A stretch of DNA of 37,637 bases from Rhodospirillales bacterium (GTDB taxonomy: Bacteria > Pseudomonadota > Alphaproteobacteria > TMED109), in the NCBI GenBank assembly GCA_009839325.1, contig VXPW01000094.1, positions 1-37,637 of the forward strand, in the 5' to 3' direction. The number at the start of each line of letters is the position of its first letter. The first letter of the stretch is position 1. A program made the translations under genes and the position numbers. The notes beneath the pieces were generated by a model. The model saw only the letters and a list, made by a program, of their open reading frames with translations, did not search any database and had not been told where the DNA came from. Below are positions 1 to 8,811 of the stretch, piece by piece.

Positions 1-76
1 GCGCCACCAAGCGGAACGGGATGTACCGCGTACGGGGCGCACGAAGCAACGTCAGAGATTCACTGAATCGAGGCAT
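1..76 (-). CDS. Start of a truncated gene downstream of lptD, probably surA (periplasmic peptidyl-prolyl isomerase)
   Basis: An ATG on the minus strand opens 6 bases after the lptD stop and stays open to the window edge. It gives about 25 residues beginning MPRFSESLTLL and ending in a basic stretch followed by hydrophobic residues, which could be the start of a signal peptide. In alphaproteobacteria the gene after lptD is normally surA, whose product chaperones outer-membrane proteins including LptD. The visible part is too short to show a SurA or parvulin domain and no strong ribosome-binding site is seen, so the name rests on position only. Confidence 0.35.
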   Translation of the reverse strand, partial: MPRFSESLTLLRAPRTRYIPFRLVA

Positions 77-82
77 GGACGT

Positions 83-2206
83 TCAGAATCCGAGCAGGGT
101 GATTTTCAGACCCACCGAGGACGAGGGAGGAATATCCGACGCGCGCGTGGGCTCCCGTTGAAAATTCAAGGACAGATCCAGGCACTCGTTCCGGAAACTC
201 AGGCCGAGCCCGGCCTTCAGCGTCGAAGAATACGCCGCACGGCCCAAATCCCGAAGATGATAACCCGTCAGCTTCCATTCCGGCGTGATCTGCCAGGCGA
301 CATGGTTTCCCACCTGTTCCGAGCTCGCAGTGGACAGCGACGTCGGGTCGTCATGCAGCCGGACGTACGTGAACGCGGTCTCCACCGGGCCCAGACGTAT
401 CTCCGCGCCCAGCTGGTCGTGCCGGACGCCGGAGACCGCCGGAGACCGCCGGAAGCTCCAGTACCCGGCCCCCACTCCTTCGATCCTCACCGCGACCTCG
501 CCCACGAGATCAGAGGACTGGTCCGCCAGGCCGGTATGAGCGTCGAAGTCGCTCTCTTCAGTCAGGCGCAGCACGCGGCCGATGGTGCCCCGCGCCACGA
601 GGCCTCCCATGCCCTGGTACGTCCCTCGCACCCCCATGTTGAGGCGGACACCGCCTTCCACCCGATCCAGACCGGGGAACCGGTTGGGTTCAAACAAACT
701 GGCATGGCTGAGTTCGACATCAACCGAATCCGTATTGGGAACCGGATCGCGGTTGAGGCCTTCGGGAGCGGCAAGCGCCTGGAGCACGGGTTCGACCACG
801 ACCTGCCCGTCCGCGAACCGCCGCACCAAGGGAAACCGCCAGCCGAGCTCCGCCGAGGGCGCGAACCGCGTAATGCGACGATCGCTGATGGGTTCGTCGC
901 TCTCGCCGGCCCGCACGTCAAAGGCATCTGCCCGAACACGCATGACGGCGTCGAACACGTATCCGGCGTCGCGCGGAAAGCTGCGCTCCCATCTGCCTTC
1001 GATCGACAGCCTGCGGTTGCGCCGACCATCGTCCTGCGCCAGCGCCAAGGCATCACCGACGGAAACGATTCGCCCCCCAAACACGGCTGGGCCGCTGTTC
1101 CAGCGGAGTCGGGCGCGCGGGAAGATGAATGGTACCCGATCATCCTCGGAGAGAATGGAGAGGTTCTGGAACCCATAAACCTCGAGGTCTGCGTTCAGCC
1201 GGTCACCTCGCTTGCGCAGGTACCCGTACTGGGACAAGACGTTGATTCCCCTGCCGAGACCGTAACGCGCAAGGTACGACGCGTCGCTGGCGCGCGTCGC
1301 GTCCCAGCCGACGGACCAGCCCTTGGCCAGACCGATGGCCCCCTTGGCGGAAAGGTGGCCCCGTAGTTCCCGGGCACGGGTGCCGTCGGCCCGCGTCCGG
1401 CTGCCGCGGGTCGCCGAAGCCTCGACGCGGTAGTCGGAACTGATCCCGGCGCGGCGCCACGCTCCACCCAGCAGCAGCCCCTCCCGCGTGGCGTAGCCCG
1501 TGCGCAGCACCAAGTCCTGGGAGGGCCCGAGCGGCAGGAAATAGGGGGTTTCCACCACCATGCCCAGAGCGCGATCCGATCGGACTGCAGGCAGTAGGAA
1601 CCCCTTGGCCCGGCGGACAGACGAGTCCTTGAAACGCGCCCATGGCAGATACATGACCGGGACACCGAAGGCCTCAAGCAGGACGTCTCGATAGGTGATG
1701 GTCCGCTGTCGGGTTTCGTGGGTCGCCGCCGTAGCGCGTACGCGCCAGGGCGGGGGTTCGCGGGAGTCGGGGCACGACTCGCAGCGCGTGTACATGACTT
1801 CCCTGAAATCGGTCCGAACGCCACGGGTTCGCCGCGCCGACCGAGCGGACAGCACGCCACCGGCTGCAAACTGCGAACGCAGTGCCGTGAACGCGCCGCT
1901 ACGCAGGTCATCCGTCAGCTCGACCCGTTCCACGGTGTGGACCGTCCCGTCGGCATCGGTCAGGTTCACGTGCCCCTCGGCGAAGATCCGGCCCTCCGCA
2001 TACCGGTACTCGATCCGGTCGGCGGTCAGCGTGCGGGCTCCCGCACGCAGCCGGACATTCCCACTCGCCTCGACGACCGATGTCTCTTCCCAAACGGTGA
2101 ACCGATCGGCCTCGATTTCCGATTCGGCGGCGGCGGTACTGGGCAGGCACAGCGTGAGCAGCACCATGTAACCGGCCAAGCCGACGCGACCGCCCGGCGT
2201 CATCAT
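83..2206 (-). CDS. lptD: LPS-assembly protein LptD (OstA/Imp), outer-membrane beta-barrel
   Basis: LptD forms the outer-membrane translocon, with LptE, that places lipopolysaccharide in the outer leaflet. The 707-residue product starts with a signal peptide (hydrophobic core at residues 11-22, likely cleavage after AAA at 27). An LptA/OstA-like jellyroll follows (about 30-140, with the EASGNVRL-type repeat), then a long barrel domain ending in Phe, as expected for BAM substrates. Cysteines at 142 and 145 (YTRCESCPDS) and one near the end (675) resemble the cysteine pattern of alphaproteobacterial LptD, where disulfides link the jellyroll and barrel. The length is slightly short for the family. 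The start is the first ATG of an ATGATG pair, overlapping the lptG stop by four bases, so translation is probably coupled. The frame is open further upstream, but that part lies inside lptG. Confidence 0.93.
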   Translation of the reverse strand: MMTPGGRVGLAGYMVLLTLCLPSTAAAESEIEADRFTVWEETSVVEASGNVRLRAGARTLTADRIEYRYAEGRIFAEGHVNLTDADGTVHTVERVELTDDLRSGAFTALRSQFAAGGVLSARSARRTRGVRTDFREVMYTRCESCPDSREPPPWRVRATAATHETRQRTITYRDVLLEAFGVPVMYLPWARFKDSSVRRAKGFLLPAVRSDRALGMVVETPYFLPLGPSQDLVLRTGYATREGLLLGGAWRRAGISSDYRVEASATRGSRTRADGTRARELRGHLSAKGAIGLAKGWSVGWDATRASDASYLARYGLGRGINVLSQYGYLRKRGDRLNADLEVYGFQNLSILSEDDRVPFIFPRARLRWNSGPAVFGGRIVSVGDALALAQDDGRRNRRLSIEGRWERSFPRDAGYVFDAVMRVRADAFDVRAGESDEPISDRRITRFAPSAELGWRFPLVRRFADGQVVVEPVLQALAAPEGLNRDPVPNTDSVDVELSHASLFEPNRFPGLDRVEGGVRLNMGVRGTYQGMGGLVARGTIGRVLRLTEESDFDAHTGLADQSSDLVGEVAVRIEGVGAGYWSFRRSPAVSGVRHDQLGAEIRLGPVETAFTYVRLHDDPTSLSTASSEQVGNHVAWQITPEWKLTGYHLRDLGRAAYSSTLKAGLGLSFRNECLDLSLNFQREPTRASDIPPSSSVGLKITLLGF

Positions 2207-3300
2207 CCATCCTCGTGGTGCAGGATGGCCGCGACACCGAAGACCGCCGGCAGCAGCGCCGGCAGCCAAGCCGCGAGCGCCACCGGAATATCCGTGGTTT
2301 CCCCATAGCTGCGGCAGAAATCGCGTACTGCGTAGAACAACACGCCGCCGAGCAGCGTTCCCGAGTACCGGAGCCACGGCGCGGAACGGCCCAGGCTCGG
2401 AACCATGAATGCCGCTCCCAGCAGCATCATGCTGATGAGCGTGACCGGTAGGGACAGCAACGTGTGGAACTGCATTGCATGTACGCGGGCCGAGAAACCG
2501 AACTGCTCCAGCGTTGCGACATACTGCGGCAGTTTCCACAGCGGGATCATGCCCGCTGGCATGAAACCCTCGTTGATCGCGTGGCGATCCAGCGTGCTGG
2601 CGATCGAGTAGGTGGTTACGGGCCTGACTTCGCGTTCCCGGTCGACGACCACGGCGTTCCGCAGATTCCAGTTCCCCCGGCCATCCAGCACGGCCGTGTC
2701 GGCATTGATCCATTCGTCCAGGTGGTCGCCCCGCCCGAATCGAAAGACCACGACGTCGGCCAGCCGCATGGTGGCCGGATCGATCGTCCGCGCGTGGACG
2801 ATCGTCTCTCCTGCGGGACCGGTCTCACGGATCCAAAAGCCGGAACCCAGCAATGTCAGCCGGCCCGTATCGCGGCCGAAGTGACTGGCCTCCAGGCTGT
2901 CCAGGCGCGTTTGCGTAGCCGCGCTGACGGGATTTCCCACGAACAGCCAACCGGCGCCGATGACGGCGGCGATCGCGATGCCAGGTAGGACGAGGTGCAG
3001 CCACGAAATACCCGTGGCGCGCACCGCCACCAACTCGCCATGACGACCCAGGTGGCGGTAGGAGAGCATGGCGCCGATCAACACGATCGCGGGCAGGAAG
3101 TGCTCGATCAGGAAGGGAAAGTGGAGGAGCGACATCCCGCCCACGAGCCCGAGGTCACCGATGTCCCGCGCAACGGCCCGGCGCCAGAACTCGACGAAGT
3201 TTCCGGCCAGAACCAGCGCGGAAATCACCGCCAGCCCGATGGCGATGCCCGCGACGTGGCGCCGGGCCAGATAGGCCCAGATGCGGATCGACGTCGTCAT
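2203..3300 (-). CDS. lptG: LPS export ABC transporter permease LptG
   Basis: LptG is one of two inner-membrane permeases of the LptB2FG transporter, which extracts LPS and pushes it along the LptC-LptA-LptD bridge. The 365-residue product begins MTTSIRIWAYLARRH, a typical amphipathic start. A transmembrane helix follows (about 17-36), then further hydrophobic segments, a periplasmic jellyroll-like middle region and a block of C-terminal helices, the YjgP/YjgQ family layout. The ATG overlaps the lptF stop by four bases (ATGA) and the stop overlaps the lptD start the same way. The middle gene of lptF-lptG-lptD is lptG in this class. Distinguishing it from LptF rests on order and length. Confidence 0.92.
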   Translation of the reverse strand: MTTSIRIWAYLARRHVAGIAIGLAVISALVLAGNFVEFWRRAVARDIGDLGLVGGMSLLHFPFLIEHFLPAIVLIGAMLSYRHLGRHGELVAVRATGISWLHLVLPGIAIAAVIGAGWLFVGNPVSAATQTRLDSLEASHFGRDTGRLTLLGSGFWIRETGPAGETIVHARTIDPATMRLADVVVFRFGRGDHLDEWINADTAVLDGRGNWNLRNAVVVDREREVRPVTTYSIASTLDRHAINEGFMPAGMIPLWKLPQYVATLEQFGFSARVHAMQFHTLLSLPVTLISMMLLGAAFMVPSLGRSAPWLRYSGTLLGGVLFYAVRDFCRSYGETTDIPVALAAWLPALLPAVFGVAAILHHEDG

Positions 3301-4415
3301 GCGCCGCTCCTTGAGAACCGCAGCGAGCGGCGGCGAACGTCGTGCACGTGCACCCAGGCGAGGGTCAGCGCGATCGCCGTGATCAGGGCTCCGTAGGAAA
3401 TCGGGATGAGGACCGGAAACGACGCGTATGCCCACGGCGCGGCAATAAAGATGACCTCCAGCGTCACGGCCGCTACGCTCGCCGACAGCAGCGGGCGCAG
3501 GGGGTGCTCCCGCATCCGGTGTTTGAGGAGAAACGGCGTCACGCCGGCCAGCGCCATCAACAGCAGGAAAAGCGGTGCCTGCAACCGGCGTTGCGCCTCG
3601 GCCTCGAACTGCCGGCGGACGGACGTCGCCGTGTCCGGGGGCGCATCGAGAAGCTCCCACAGCGATCGCTCGGCCACCGAGCGCGTTCGCCGCTTGCCGG
3701 ACGAGCGATCTCCCGCGGTGACCTCAAAGACGTACCGGTCGAAACTCAGCGTATGGATCTGATCGCGATTCGGTCCCATTTCGTGCCGGCTGCCCTCTTG
3801 CACCACGAACCGCGGCAACCCGCCGCTGAACTGGCTCCGTCCTTCCCGCGCCACGATTGAGACCGAGCGGCCGGGGTCGCGGCCGTCGTGAATCAGAAGG
3901 CCCCTGAGCGTCCCGTCGGGCTCGCGTTCGCGCACGAACACGGTGAGCCCCTGGACCGGCGACAGGAACGTCGCCTCCTGCGGCAGCAGATTGGCGTAAC
4001 TGCTGCGGATTTCCTGAATTTGGTCGCGATAGCGATGGTACCCTGCGGGCGCCAGCCAGGTTTCCAGCACCAGGGCCGCGATCCCCGCGAGCAGGCCGAA
4101 GACGAGCGCCGGCGTCATCAACTGCAGGTTGCTCCGGCCGGTCGCCTGTAGCGCCACGAGTTCCGAGTCCAGGCTGAGCCTTCCGTAGGCGCTCGCCGTC
4201 GCGAGAAAGACCAGGAACGGCAGCGCAAATGCCAGATCCCGCGGTGCGTAGGCGATGAGCAGGCCGACAAAGGCCTCGAGTGAGAGGCCTTTCGAGAGCA
4301 CGACGTCGATCAGGCGCAGGGAAGGAATCACGATGATCAGGCTGATCAACGCGAGCAGGACGAACGCATAGGGAGCAGCGAGCTGGCGGGCGATGTAGAG
4401 GGACAACCTGTACAT
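3297..4415 (-). CDS. lptF: LPS export ABC transporter permease LptF
   Basis: This is the partner permease of LptG in the LptB2FG inner-membrane LPS extractor. The 372-residue product starts MYRLSLYIARQLAAPYAF and has the YjgP/YjgQ layout: paired N-terminal membrane helices (about 13-35 and 48-75), the family segment LDSELVALQATGRS on the cytoplasmic side (about 78-95), a periplasmic domain and C-terminal helices. It is the first gene of a minus-strand operon, 44 bases from a divergently transcribed binding-protein gene. The ATP-binding subunit LptB is not in the window. Confidence 0.92.
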   Translation of the reverse strand: MYRLSLYIARQLAAPYAFVLLALISLIIVIPSLRLIDVVLSKGLSLEAFVGLLIAYAPRDLAFALPFLVFLATASAYGRLSLDSELVALQATGRSNLQLMTPALVFGLLAGIAALVLETWLAPAGYHRYRDQIQEIRSSYANLLPQEATFLSPVQGLTVFVREREPDGTLRGLLIHDGRDPGRSVSIVAREGRSQFSGGLPRFVVQEGSRHEMGPNRDQIHTLSFDRYVFEVTAGDRSSGKRRTRSVAERSLWELLDAPPDTATSVRRQFEAEAQRRLQAPLFLLLMALAGVTPFLLKHRMREHPLRPLLSASVAAVTLEVIFIAAPWAYASFPVLIPISYGALITAIALTLAWVHVHDVRRRSLRFSRSGA

Positions 4416-4459
4416 GGCGGGCCGGGATCCTTGCTCGAAGGCGGACCCTGATATGTACC

Positions 4460-5623
4460 ATGGTCGTGGCAGCGGGTGTCCGTCTGGCCACCTGGTCCAC
4501 GCGCTGGCGCGCGCGCCTATCCGGTGAGGCAGTCATCAGACCGACCCTCCTGCTGACCTGTGCAGTGACGCTCCTCACGGTCTCTGCCGCGGTCGCCGAC
4601 ACCGCTGTCGTCAAGGTGTACAACTGGTCCGACTACATTGATCCGGAAATCCTTTCGGGCTTCGAGGACGAAACCGGCATCCGGGTCATCTACGACGTTT
4701 TCGACTCCAACTACACCCTCGAAACTGAATTGCTCGCGGGGAACAGTGGGTATGACGTCGTCGTGCCGAGCGGCGCGTTCCTCGCCCGACAGCGCCTGGC
4801 CGGCGTGTTTCAAGCGCTCGACAAGCGCCTGCTGCCGAATCTCCGGTACATGAGCGCCGAATTCATGACGCAGATCCGCCGGTGGGATCCGGGCAACCGC
4901 CACGGGGTGCCCTACCTGTGGGGCACGACCGGGCTTGGCTACAACGCCCGGCAGATCGCCCAACGCGATGCCGCCGCTCCCACCAACTCATGGCGGATGC
5001 TGTTCGACCCGGCGGTCGTCTCCAAGTTCGCCGACTGCGGGGTGTATGTCCTGGACGAGCCTGACGAAGTCATTCCAGCCGTTCTCAGCTTTATCGGCGA
5101 GAACCCGGACAGCCAGGATCCCGACGTGATCGGACGGGCGGAACCCGTCCTGATGGCCATCCGGCCCTATCTCCGCGGTTTTCACAACTCCGAGCAGATC
5201 CAGGCGCTGGCGGGCGGCGACATCTGCCTGGCCATGGGGTGGTCAGGCGACATGCTGCAGGCGCGTGCACGCAGCCTGGAAGCCGGCAACGAAGCCGAGA
5301 TCCGCTACGCGATCCCGAAAGAAGGAGCCCTCATGTGGATCGACATGATGGCGATCCCGGCAGACGCCCCCAACCCGGAACACGCGCATCGGTTCATCGA
5401 CTACGTCATGCGGCCGGACGTGATTGCGGCGATCTCCAATCATGTGTTCTACGCAAATGCCAATGCCGCCGCATGGCCACACCTCGACGCCGGGCTGATC
5501 GCGGAACCGGGTGTTCATCCGTCCGACGAGGTACGGGCAAGCCTCTACGTCGCAAGCCCGTACCCACCGGAGGTGCAGGAGTTTGTCAGCCATCTGTGGG
5601 CGCGTGTCCGCGCGGCCCGCTGA
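4460..5623 (+). CDS. Polyamine-type ABC transporter substrate-binding protein (PotD/PotF family), orphan
   Basis: The 387-residue product resembles periplasmic spermidine/putrescine-binding proteins. After a signal peptide (hydrophobic core about 28-44, likely cleavage after AVA at 46) it begins VKVYNWSDYID (about 51-61), the characteristic first strand of PotD/PotF. Further family segments are the DVVVPSG stretch, the YLWGTTGLGYN stretch and the GWSGDM stretch. No permease or ATPase gene is adjacent, so it is an orphan binding protein here. The only ATG gives an unusually long basic n-region of about 27 residues with no clear ribosome-binding site, so the true start may lie slightly downstream. 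The neighbouring decarboxylase is convergent and may also concern amine metabolism, but that link is inference. Confidence 0.82.
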   Translation: MVVAAGVRLATWSTRWRARLSGEAVIRPTLLLTCAVTLLTVSAAVADTAVVKVYNWSDYIDPEILSGFEDETGIRVIYDVFDSNYTLETELLAGNSGYDVVVPSGAFLARQRLAGVFQALDKRLLPNLRYMSAEFMTQIRRWDPGNRHGVPYLWGTTGLGYNARQIAQRDAAAPTNSWRMLFDPAVVSKFADCGVYVLDEPDEVIPAVLSFIGENPDSQDPDVIGRAEPVLMAIRPYLRGFHNSEQIQALAGGDICLAMGWSGDMLQARARSLEAGNEAEIRYAIPKEGALMWIDMMAIPADAPNPEHAHRFIDYVMRPDVIAAISNHVFYANANAAAWPHLDAGLIAEPGVHPSDEVRASLYVASPYPPEVQEFVSHLWARVRAAR

Positions 5624-5635
5624 ACGACCGGACGG

Positions 5636-5657
5636 CCGCGGACACGTGTTTCCGCGG
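5636..5657 (+). terminator. GC-rich hairpin after the binding-protein gene
   Basis: A 7-base-pair stem (CCGCGGA with TCCGCGG) with an 8-base loop begins 12 bases after the stop codon, between two convergent genes. There is no T-run, so it would be a weak or Rho-assisted terminator. This is structural inference only. Confidence 0.3.
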
Positions 5658-5755
5658 TGCTGCGCGCTGTAGCCGCGGCGCTGCCAGGACCGATCCCGGA
5701 ACAACCCTCGACCCGGCGGACTACGGGCGCTTGCTTCCGCTTGCCGCGGACGCCG

Positions 5756-7249
5756 TCAAGGTGCGCTGACGTCGCCCGCCGACGCTGGCGGGGCGCAACG
5801 GCTGGCCGTACGCGCGATGTGATCCCAGGCCTCGGCAACGTGTCGAGCTTCTGTCGCCGGTGCCCCGATCGCTAGCCGCAAGGCGACCCGGCCTCGGACC
5901 TCGCACGGACTGAGGTACGCCAGCCCGCCTTCGTTCACCCGCGCCAGCAGGTCCCGATTGACCTGGTCGAGCTGCGCTTCGTCGTCCAGGCCCTCCGGGC
6001 AATACCGGAAGGTGACGAGGGACAGGGACCGCGGTGCGGCCAAGGTGAAACCAGGCGTATTTCGAATCTGCGTCTCGAGGTCCCGGGCCAGGCCGATGTG
6101 GCGACGAACATGCGCCTGCAGCCCGGCGACGCCGTAGTGCCGGATCACGAACCAGAGCTTCAGCGCCCGGAACCGCCTACCCAACGGAACGCTCCGGTTG
6201 CGATAGTCGACGATCTGGTCACCCGTTGCCGTCCTGAGATACGCCGGCGATACCGTGAGAGCTCGTTCGACTTCTCCCATGTCTCGGAAAAACTGGGCGG
6301 AGCAGTCGAAGTTGGTGAGCAGCCATTTGTGCGGGTTGAACACCAGGCTGTCGACGTCGTCGACCCCGGCGAGCATGTGCCGGAACTCCTCGCAAACGAG
6401 GGCGCTGCCAGCCCATGCGGCATCCACGTGAAGGTACAGGCCTTCCCGGCGCGTGATCGCAGCGATGTCCGCGAGCGGATCGATTCCGCCGACGGCCGTT
6501 GTACCCAGGGTGGCCACCACGCACGTAGGGATCAGTCCAGCTTCCCGATCCTGCCGGATCATGTCCGCAAGCGCCTCGGGTCGCAGCGCGAACGACGAAT
6601 CCGTCGGGATCTTCCGCAGATTTTCCCGGCCCAGCCCCGCGACCATCATTCCCTTGTCAATGGAGGAGTGCGTCTCGGCGGATGCGTAGACTGTATGGGC
6701 GCGATGCCCCGCAAGACCGCGAACCGCGGCCGCGCCGTCGGGGGCCCGCTCGCACGCGGCGAGCTGGGCCACCAGCGTGGCGCTTGAAGCGGAGTCCTGA
6801 ATTACGCCTTCGAAGCCCTCGGGCAGGCCCAGCATCTGTCGGAGCCATTCCAGGACCCGCGTTTCAAGTTCGGTCCCCGCGGGCGACGTCTCCCAGGCCA
6901 TGCAGTTGACCCCGAGAACCGCGGTCAGCATCTCCGCCAGCACGGACGGCGGGCTGGCATTCGCCGGGAAATAGGCAAAGAACCGAGGATGCTGCCAGTG
7001 GGTCACACCCGGGAGAATGTCCCTCTCGAAGGCAGCGAAGATCTCCTCCATGGGTTCGCCCTTCGCCGGAGGCTCCGCAGGCAGCAAGCGGAGGACGTCA
7101 CCTGGCCGAACTTGCGCGCGAACCGGTCGCTGCTCGATACCAGCCAGATAATCCGCCATCCAATCGACAAATGCGTGCGCATGAGCGCGGAAGGTGTCCG
7201 AATCCACGATCAGGTCTCCTGGCCGTACTCCCGAACAGCGGCGAGACAT
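5756..7249 (-). CDS. PLP-dependent aromatic-L-amino-acid decarboxylase family protein (group II)
   Basis: The 497-residue product belongs to the group II pyridoxal-phosphate decarboxylases (DOPA/tryptophan/tyrosine decarboxylase type), which convert an aromatic amino acid to its amine. Visible landmarks are the N-terminal [16 protein letters not shown] block (about 87-102), the stacking histidine in AETHSS (194), HVDAAWAG with the aspartate that contacts the pyridine nitrogen (276), and NPHKW with the Schiff-base lysine (308). The start was chosen at ATG 7249 because AGGAG lies five bases upstream; the frame is open 38 codons further but that part looks non-coding. The exact substrate cannot be read from sequence. 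It is divergent from the cox-type cluster and convergent with the polyamine-binding protein. Confidence 0.88.
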   Translation of the reverse strand: MSRRCSGVRPGDLIVDSDTFRAHAHAFVDWMADYLAGIEQRPVRAQVRPGDVLRLLPAEPPAKGEPMEEIFAAFERDILPGVTHWQHPRFFAYFPANASPPSVLAEMLTAVLGVNCMAWETSPAGTELETRVLEWLRQMLGLPEGFEGVIQDSASSATLVAQLAACERAPDGAAAVRGLAGHRAHTVYASAETHSSIDKGMMVAGLGRENLRKIPTDSSFALRPEALADMIRQDREAGLIPTCVVATLGTTAVGGIDPLADIAAITRREGLYLHVDAAWAGSALVCEEFRHMLAGVDDVDSLVFNPHKWLLTNFDCSAQFFRDMGEVERALTVSPAYLRTATGDQIVDYRNRSVPLGRRFRALKLWFVIRHYGVAGLQAHVRRHIGLARDLETQIRNTPGFTLAAPRSLSLVTFRYCPEGLDDEAQLDQVNRDLLARVNEGGLAYLSPCEVRGRVALRLAIGAPATEARHVAEAWDHIARTASRCAPPASAGDVSAP

Positions 7250-7421
7250 CGTTCTCCTGCCTCCGTCCGGGTCACGCGCTGATCCTGCCACGGCCGGGAC
7301 GAGGTACGTAGGGGCAAGCGGGAACTGGCGAGGCCATGAAGCGCCAGCTTCGGGGGGCTGCATCCCGACGAGCGGGGGCTGCGCCGTGCGGGACAGCGGC
7401 CCCGCTCCCTGTTCCTGCGAA

Positions 7422-7449
7422 TTGACCCATCGGCCTTTTCACTTCATCT
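7422..7449 (+). promoter_or_regulatory. Possible sigma-70-type promoter of the cox-type cluster
   Basis: TTGACC, a good -35 match, is followed after 16 bases by TCATCT, a poor -10. It lies in the 256-base divergent spacer between the decarboxylase and coxS, about 60 bases before the coxS start. The rest of this spacer holds one loose inverted repeat (CTGGCG...CGCCAG) and no gene. Confidence 0.25.
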
Positions 7450-7505
7450 TCACGGTTCGGAGCCGGCATGCCCGGCGCCCGCCCAGCCCGGTCCGGAGGA
7501 AACCC

Positions 7506-7991
7506 GTGGCAACCGACCAGTCCGCTTCCATTACCTTCCGCGTGAACGGCAAGGATGTTGAAGGCCATGCGGAACCGCGCACGCTGCTCGTGGACTTTCT
7601 GCGTGACACTCTCCGGCTTACCGGCACGCATATCGGCTGCGACACCAGTCAGTGCGGGGCATGCGTGGTGCACCTCGACGGCATCGCCGTAAAGTCCTGC
7701 AGCGTGCTGGCGGTGCAGGCGGCCGGCCGAGAGGTCCACACCATCGAGGGGCTGGCCGACGCCGACGGGTCGCTCCACCCCATGCAGGAGGCGTTCCGCC
7801 AACATCATGGCCTGCAGTGCGGGTTCTGTACCCCGGGCATGGTGATGACGGCAATCGAACTCGCGCAGTCGGCCGAACCGTTGACTCCGGAGCGGGTACG
7901 CGAGGGCCTTGAAGGCAACATTTGCCGGTGTACCGGCTACCACAACATCGTGCAGGCGGTGCTGGCCGGTGCCACCGCCATGCGCCAGTAG
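7506..7991 (+). CDS. coxS: CO dehydrogenase-type small subunit, two [2Fe-2S] clusters (CoxS/CutS)
   Basis: The 161-residue protein carries electrons from the molybdenum site to FAD in xanthine-oxidase-family hydroxylases such as aerobic CO dehydrogenase. The N-terminal plant-type [2Fe-2S] domain has cysteines at 45, 50, 53 and 65. The C-terminal four-helix domain has cysteines at 105, 108, 140 and 142 (CGFC and CRC). Length is typical. The start is GTG 7506, preceded by GGAGGA; a longer frame upstream is not supported. It is complete and is followed after 11 bases by the FAD subunit, with no large-subunit gene between or beside them. It could serve another family member (for example an aldehyde or isoquinoline oxidoreductase), but the downstream coxD, coxE and coxG favour the CO dehydrogenase branch. 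Confidence 0.92.
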   Translation: MATDQSASITFRVNGKDVEGHAEPRTLLVDFLRDTLRLTGTHIGCDTSQCGACVVHLDGIAVKSCSVLAVQAAGREVHTIEGLADADGSLHPMQEAFRQHHGLQCGFCTPGMVMTAIELAQSAEPLTPERVREGLEGNICRCTGYHNIVQAVLAGATAMRQ

Positions 7992-8002
7992 AGGGCCGCC
8001 CC

Positions 8003-8794
8003 GTGTATCGCTTCACCTACCATCAGCCGGTCACCCTGAACGATGCAGTTCAGCTCGCCTCATCCACGGAAGACGGCAGCTATCTCGCCGGCGGCATGAC
8101 GCTGCTTCCTACGATGAAATTTCGCCTCGCCAATCCCAGCGACCTGATCGACCTCGGAGGCGTGGAGGAATTGCGCGGCATCGCCGAGGAGGATGGACGA
8201 CTCCGGATCGGAGCCTCCTCCACCCACGCCGAAGTTGCCGCCTCCGCACTGGTTGCAGACCGCATGCCGGCGCTGGCGGAGCTCGCCGGCCGGATCGGCG
8301 ATCCGGCCGTTCGGAACCGGGGAACCATCGGCGGATCCATCGCGAATGCAGACCCAGCGGCCGACTATCCGGCGGCATTGTTGGCGCTCGACGCAGAAGT
8401 GATCACCAACCAACGCACGATCGCCGCTGCGGATTTCTTCACGGGCTTTTTCTCGACCGCGCTGGCGCCCGGCGAGCTCGTCACTGCCGTCCGCTTTGCC
8501 ACACCGGCCCAGGCGGCCTACCAAAAGGCCCCCAATCCGGCTTCGCGATTTGCGCTGGTCGGCGTGTTCGTCGCCCGACACGCGGACGGGGTACGCGTGG
8601 CAGTTACCGGCGCCGGGCCATGTGCCGCCCGCTATCCGGCGTTCGAGGCTGCCCTCGACGCATCGTTCACCCCCGAGGCGGCGGCCGGCGTACCTGTGGA
8701 AGACGCGGGCCTCACCAGCGACCTGCACGCGAGCGCCGCTTACCGGGCACACCTCATCGGCATCATGGCGAAGCGGGCCGTCGCAGCCTGCTAG
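8003..8794 (+). CDS. coxM: CO dehydrogenase-type medium subunit, FAD-binding (CoxM/CutM)
   Basis: This 263-residue subunit binds FAD and passes electrons to the external acceptor. It starts at GTG 8003 (VYRFTYHQP), with GAGGG about eight bases upstream. The two FAD signatures are present: AGGMTLLPTMK (about 29-39) and TIGGSIANADPAAD (about 108-121), with the CO_deh_flav_C-type region after about residue 170. In the first signature the usual AGGHS is AGGMT, a small deviation. The length is near the low end of the usual range. It sits directly after coxS in the same operon, an order (S then M) that leaves out coxL. Confidence 0.9.
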   Translation: MYRFTYHQPVTLNDAVQLASSTEDGSYLAGGMTLLPTMKFRLANPSDLIDLGGVEELRGIAEEDGRLRIGASSTHAEVAASALVADRMPALAELAGRIGDPAVRNRGTIGGSIANADPAADYPAALLALDAEVITNQRTIAAADFFTGFFSTALAPGELVTAVRFATPAQAAYQKAPNPASRFALVGVFVARHADGVRVAVTGAGPCAARYPAFEAALDASFTPEAAAGVPVEDAGLTSDLHASAAYRAHLIGIMAKRAVAAC

Positions 8795-8811
8795 CGCGGG
8801 ACGCCTTGACA

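Noticed and set aside
426-450. A short tandem repeat of a 10-base unit rich in CCGGAGACCG
   Set aside because: It lies within the lptD coding sequence, keeps the frame and is only about two copies.
158-1366. A 402-codon open frame on the plus strand
   Set aside because: It lies fully antisense to lptD, has no recognisable motif and is rich in Arg, Pro and His, as expected of a shadow frame in GC-rich DNA.
7194-7505. Upstream extension of the coxS frame by 104 codons
   Set aside because: The extension overlaps the decarboxylase start, has shadow-like composition and is unnecessary given GTG 7506 with GGAGGA upstream.
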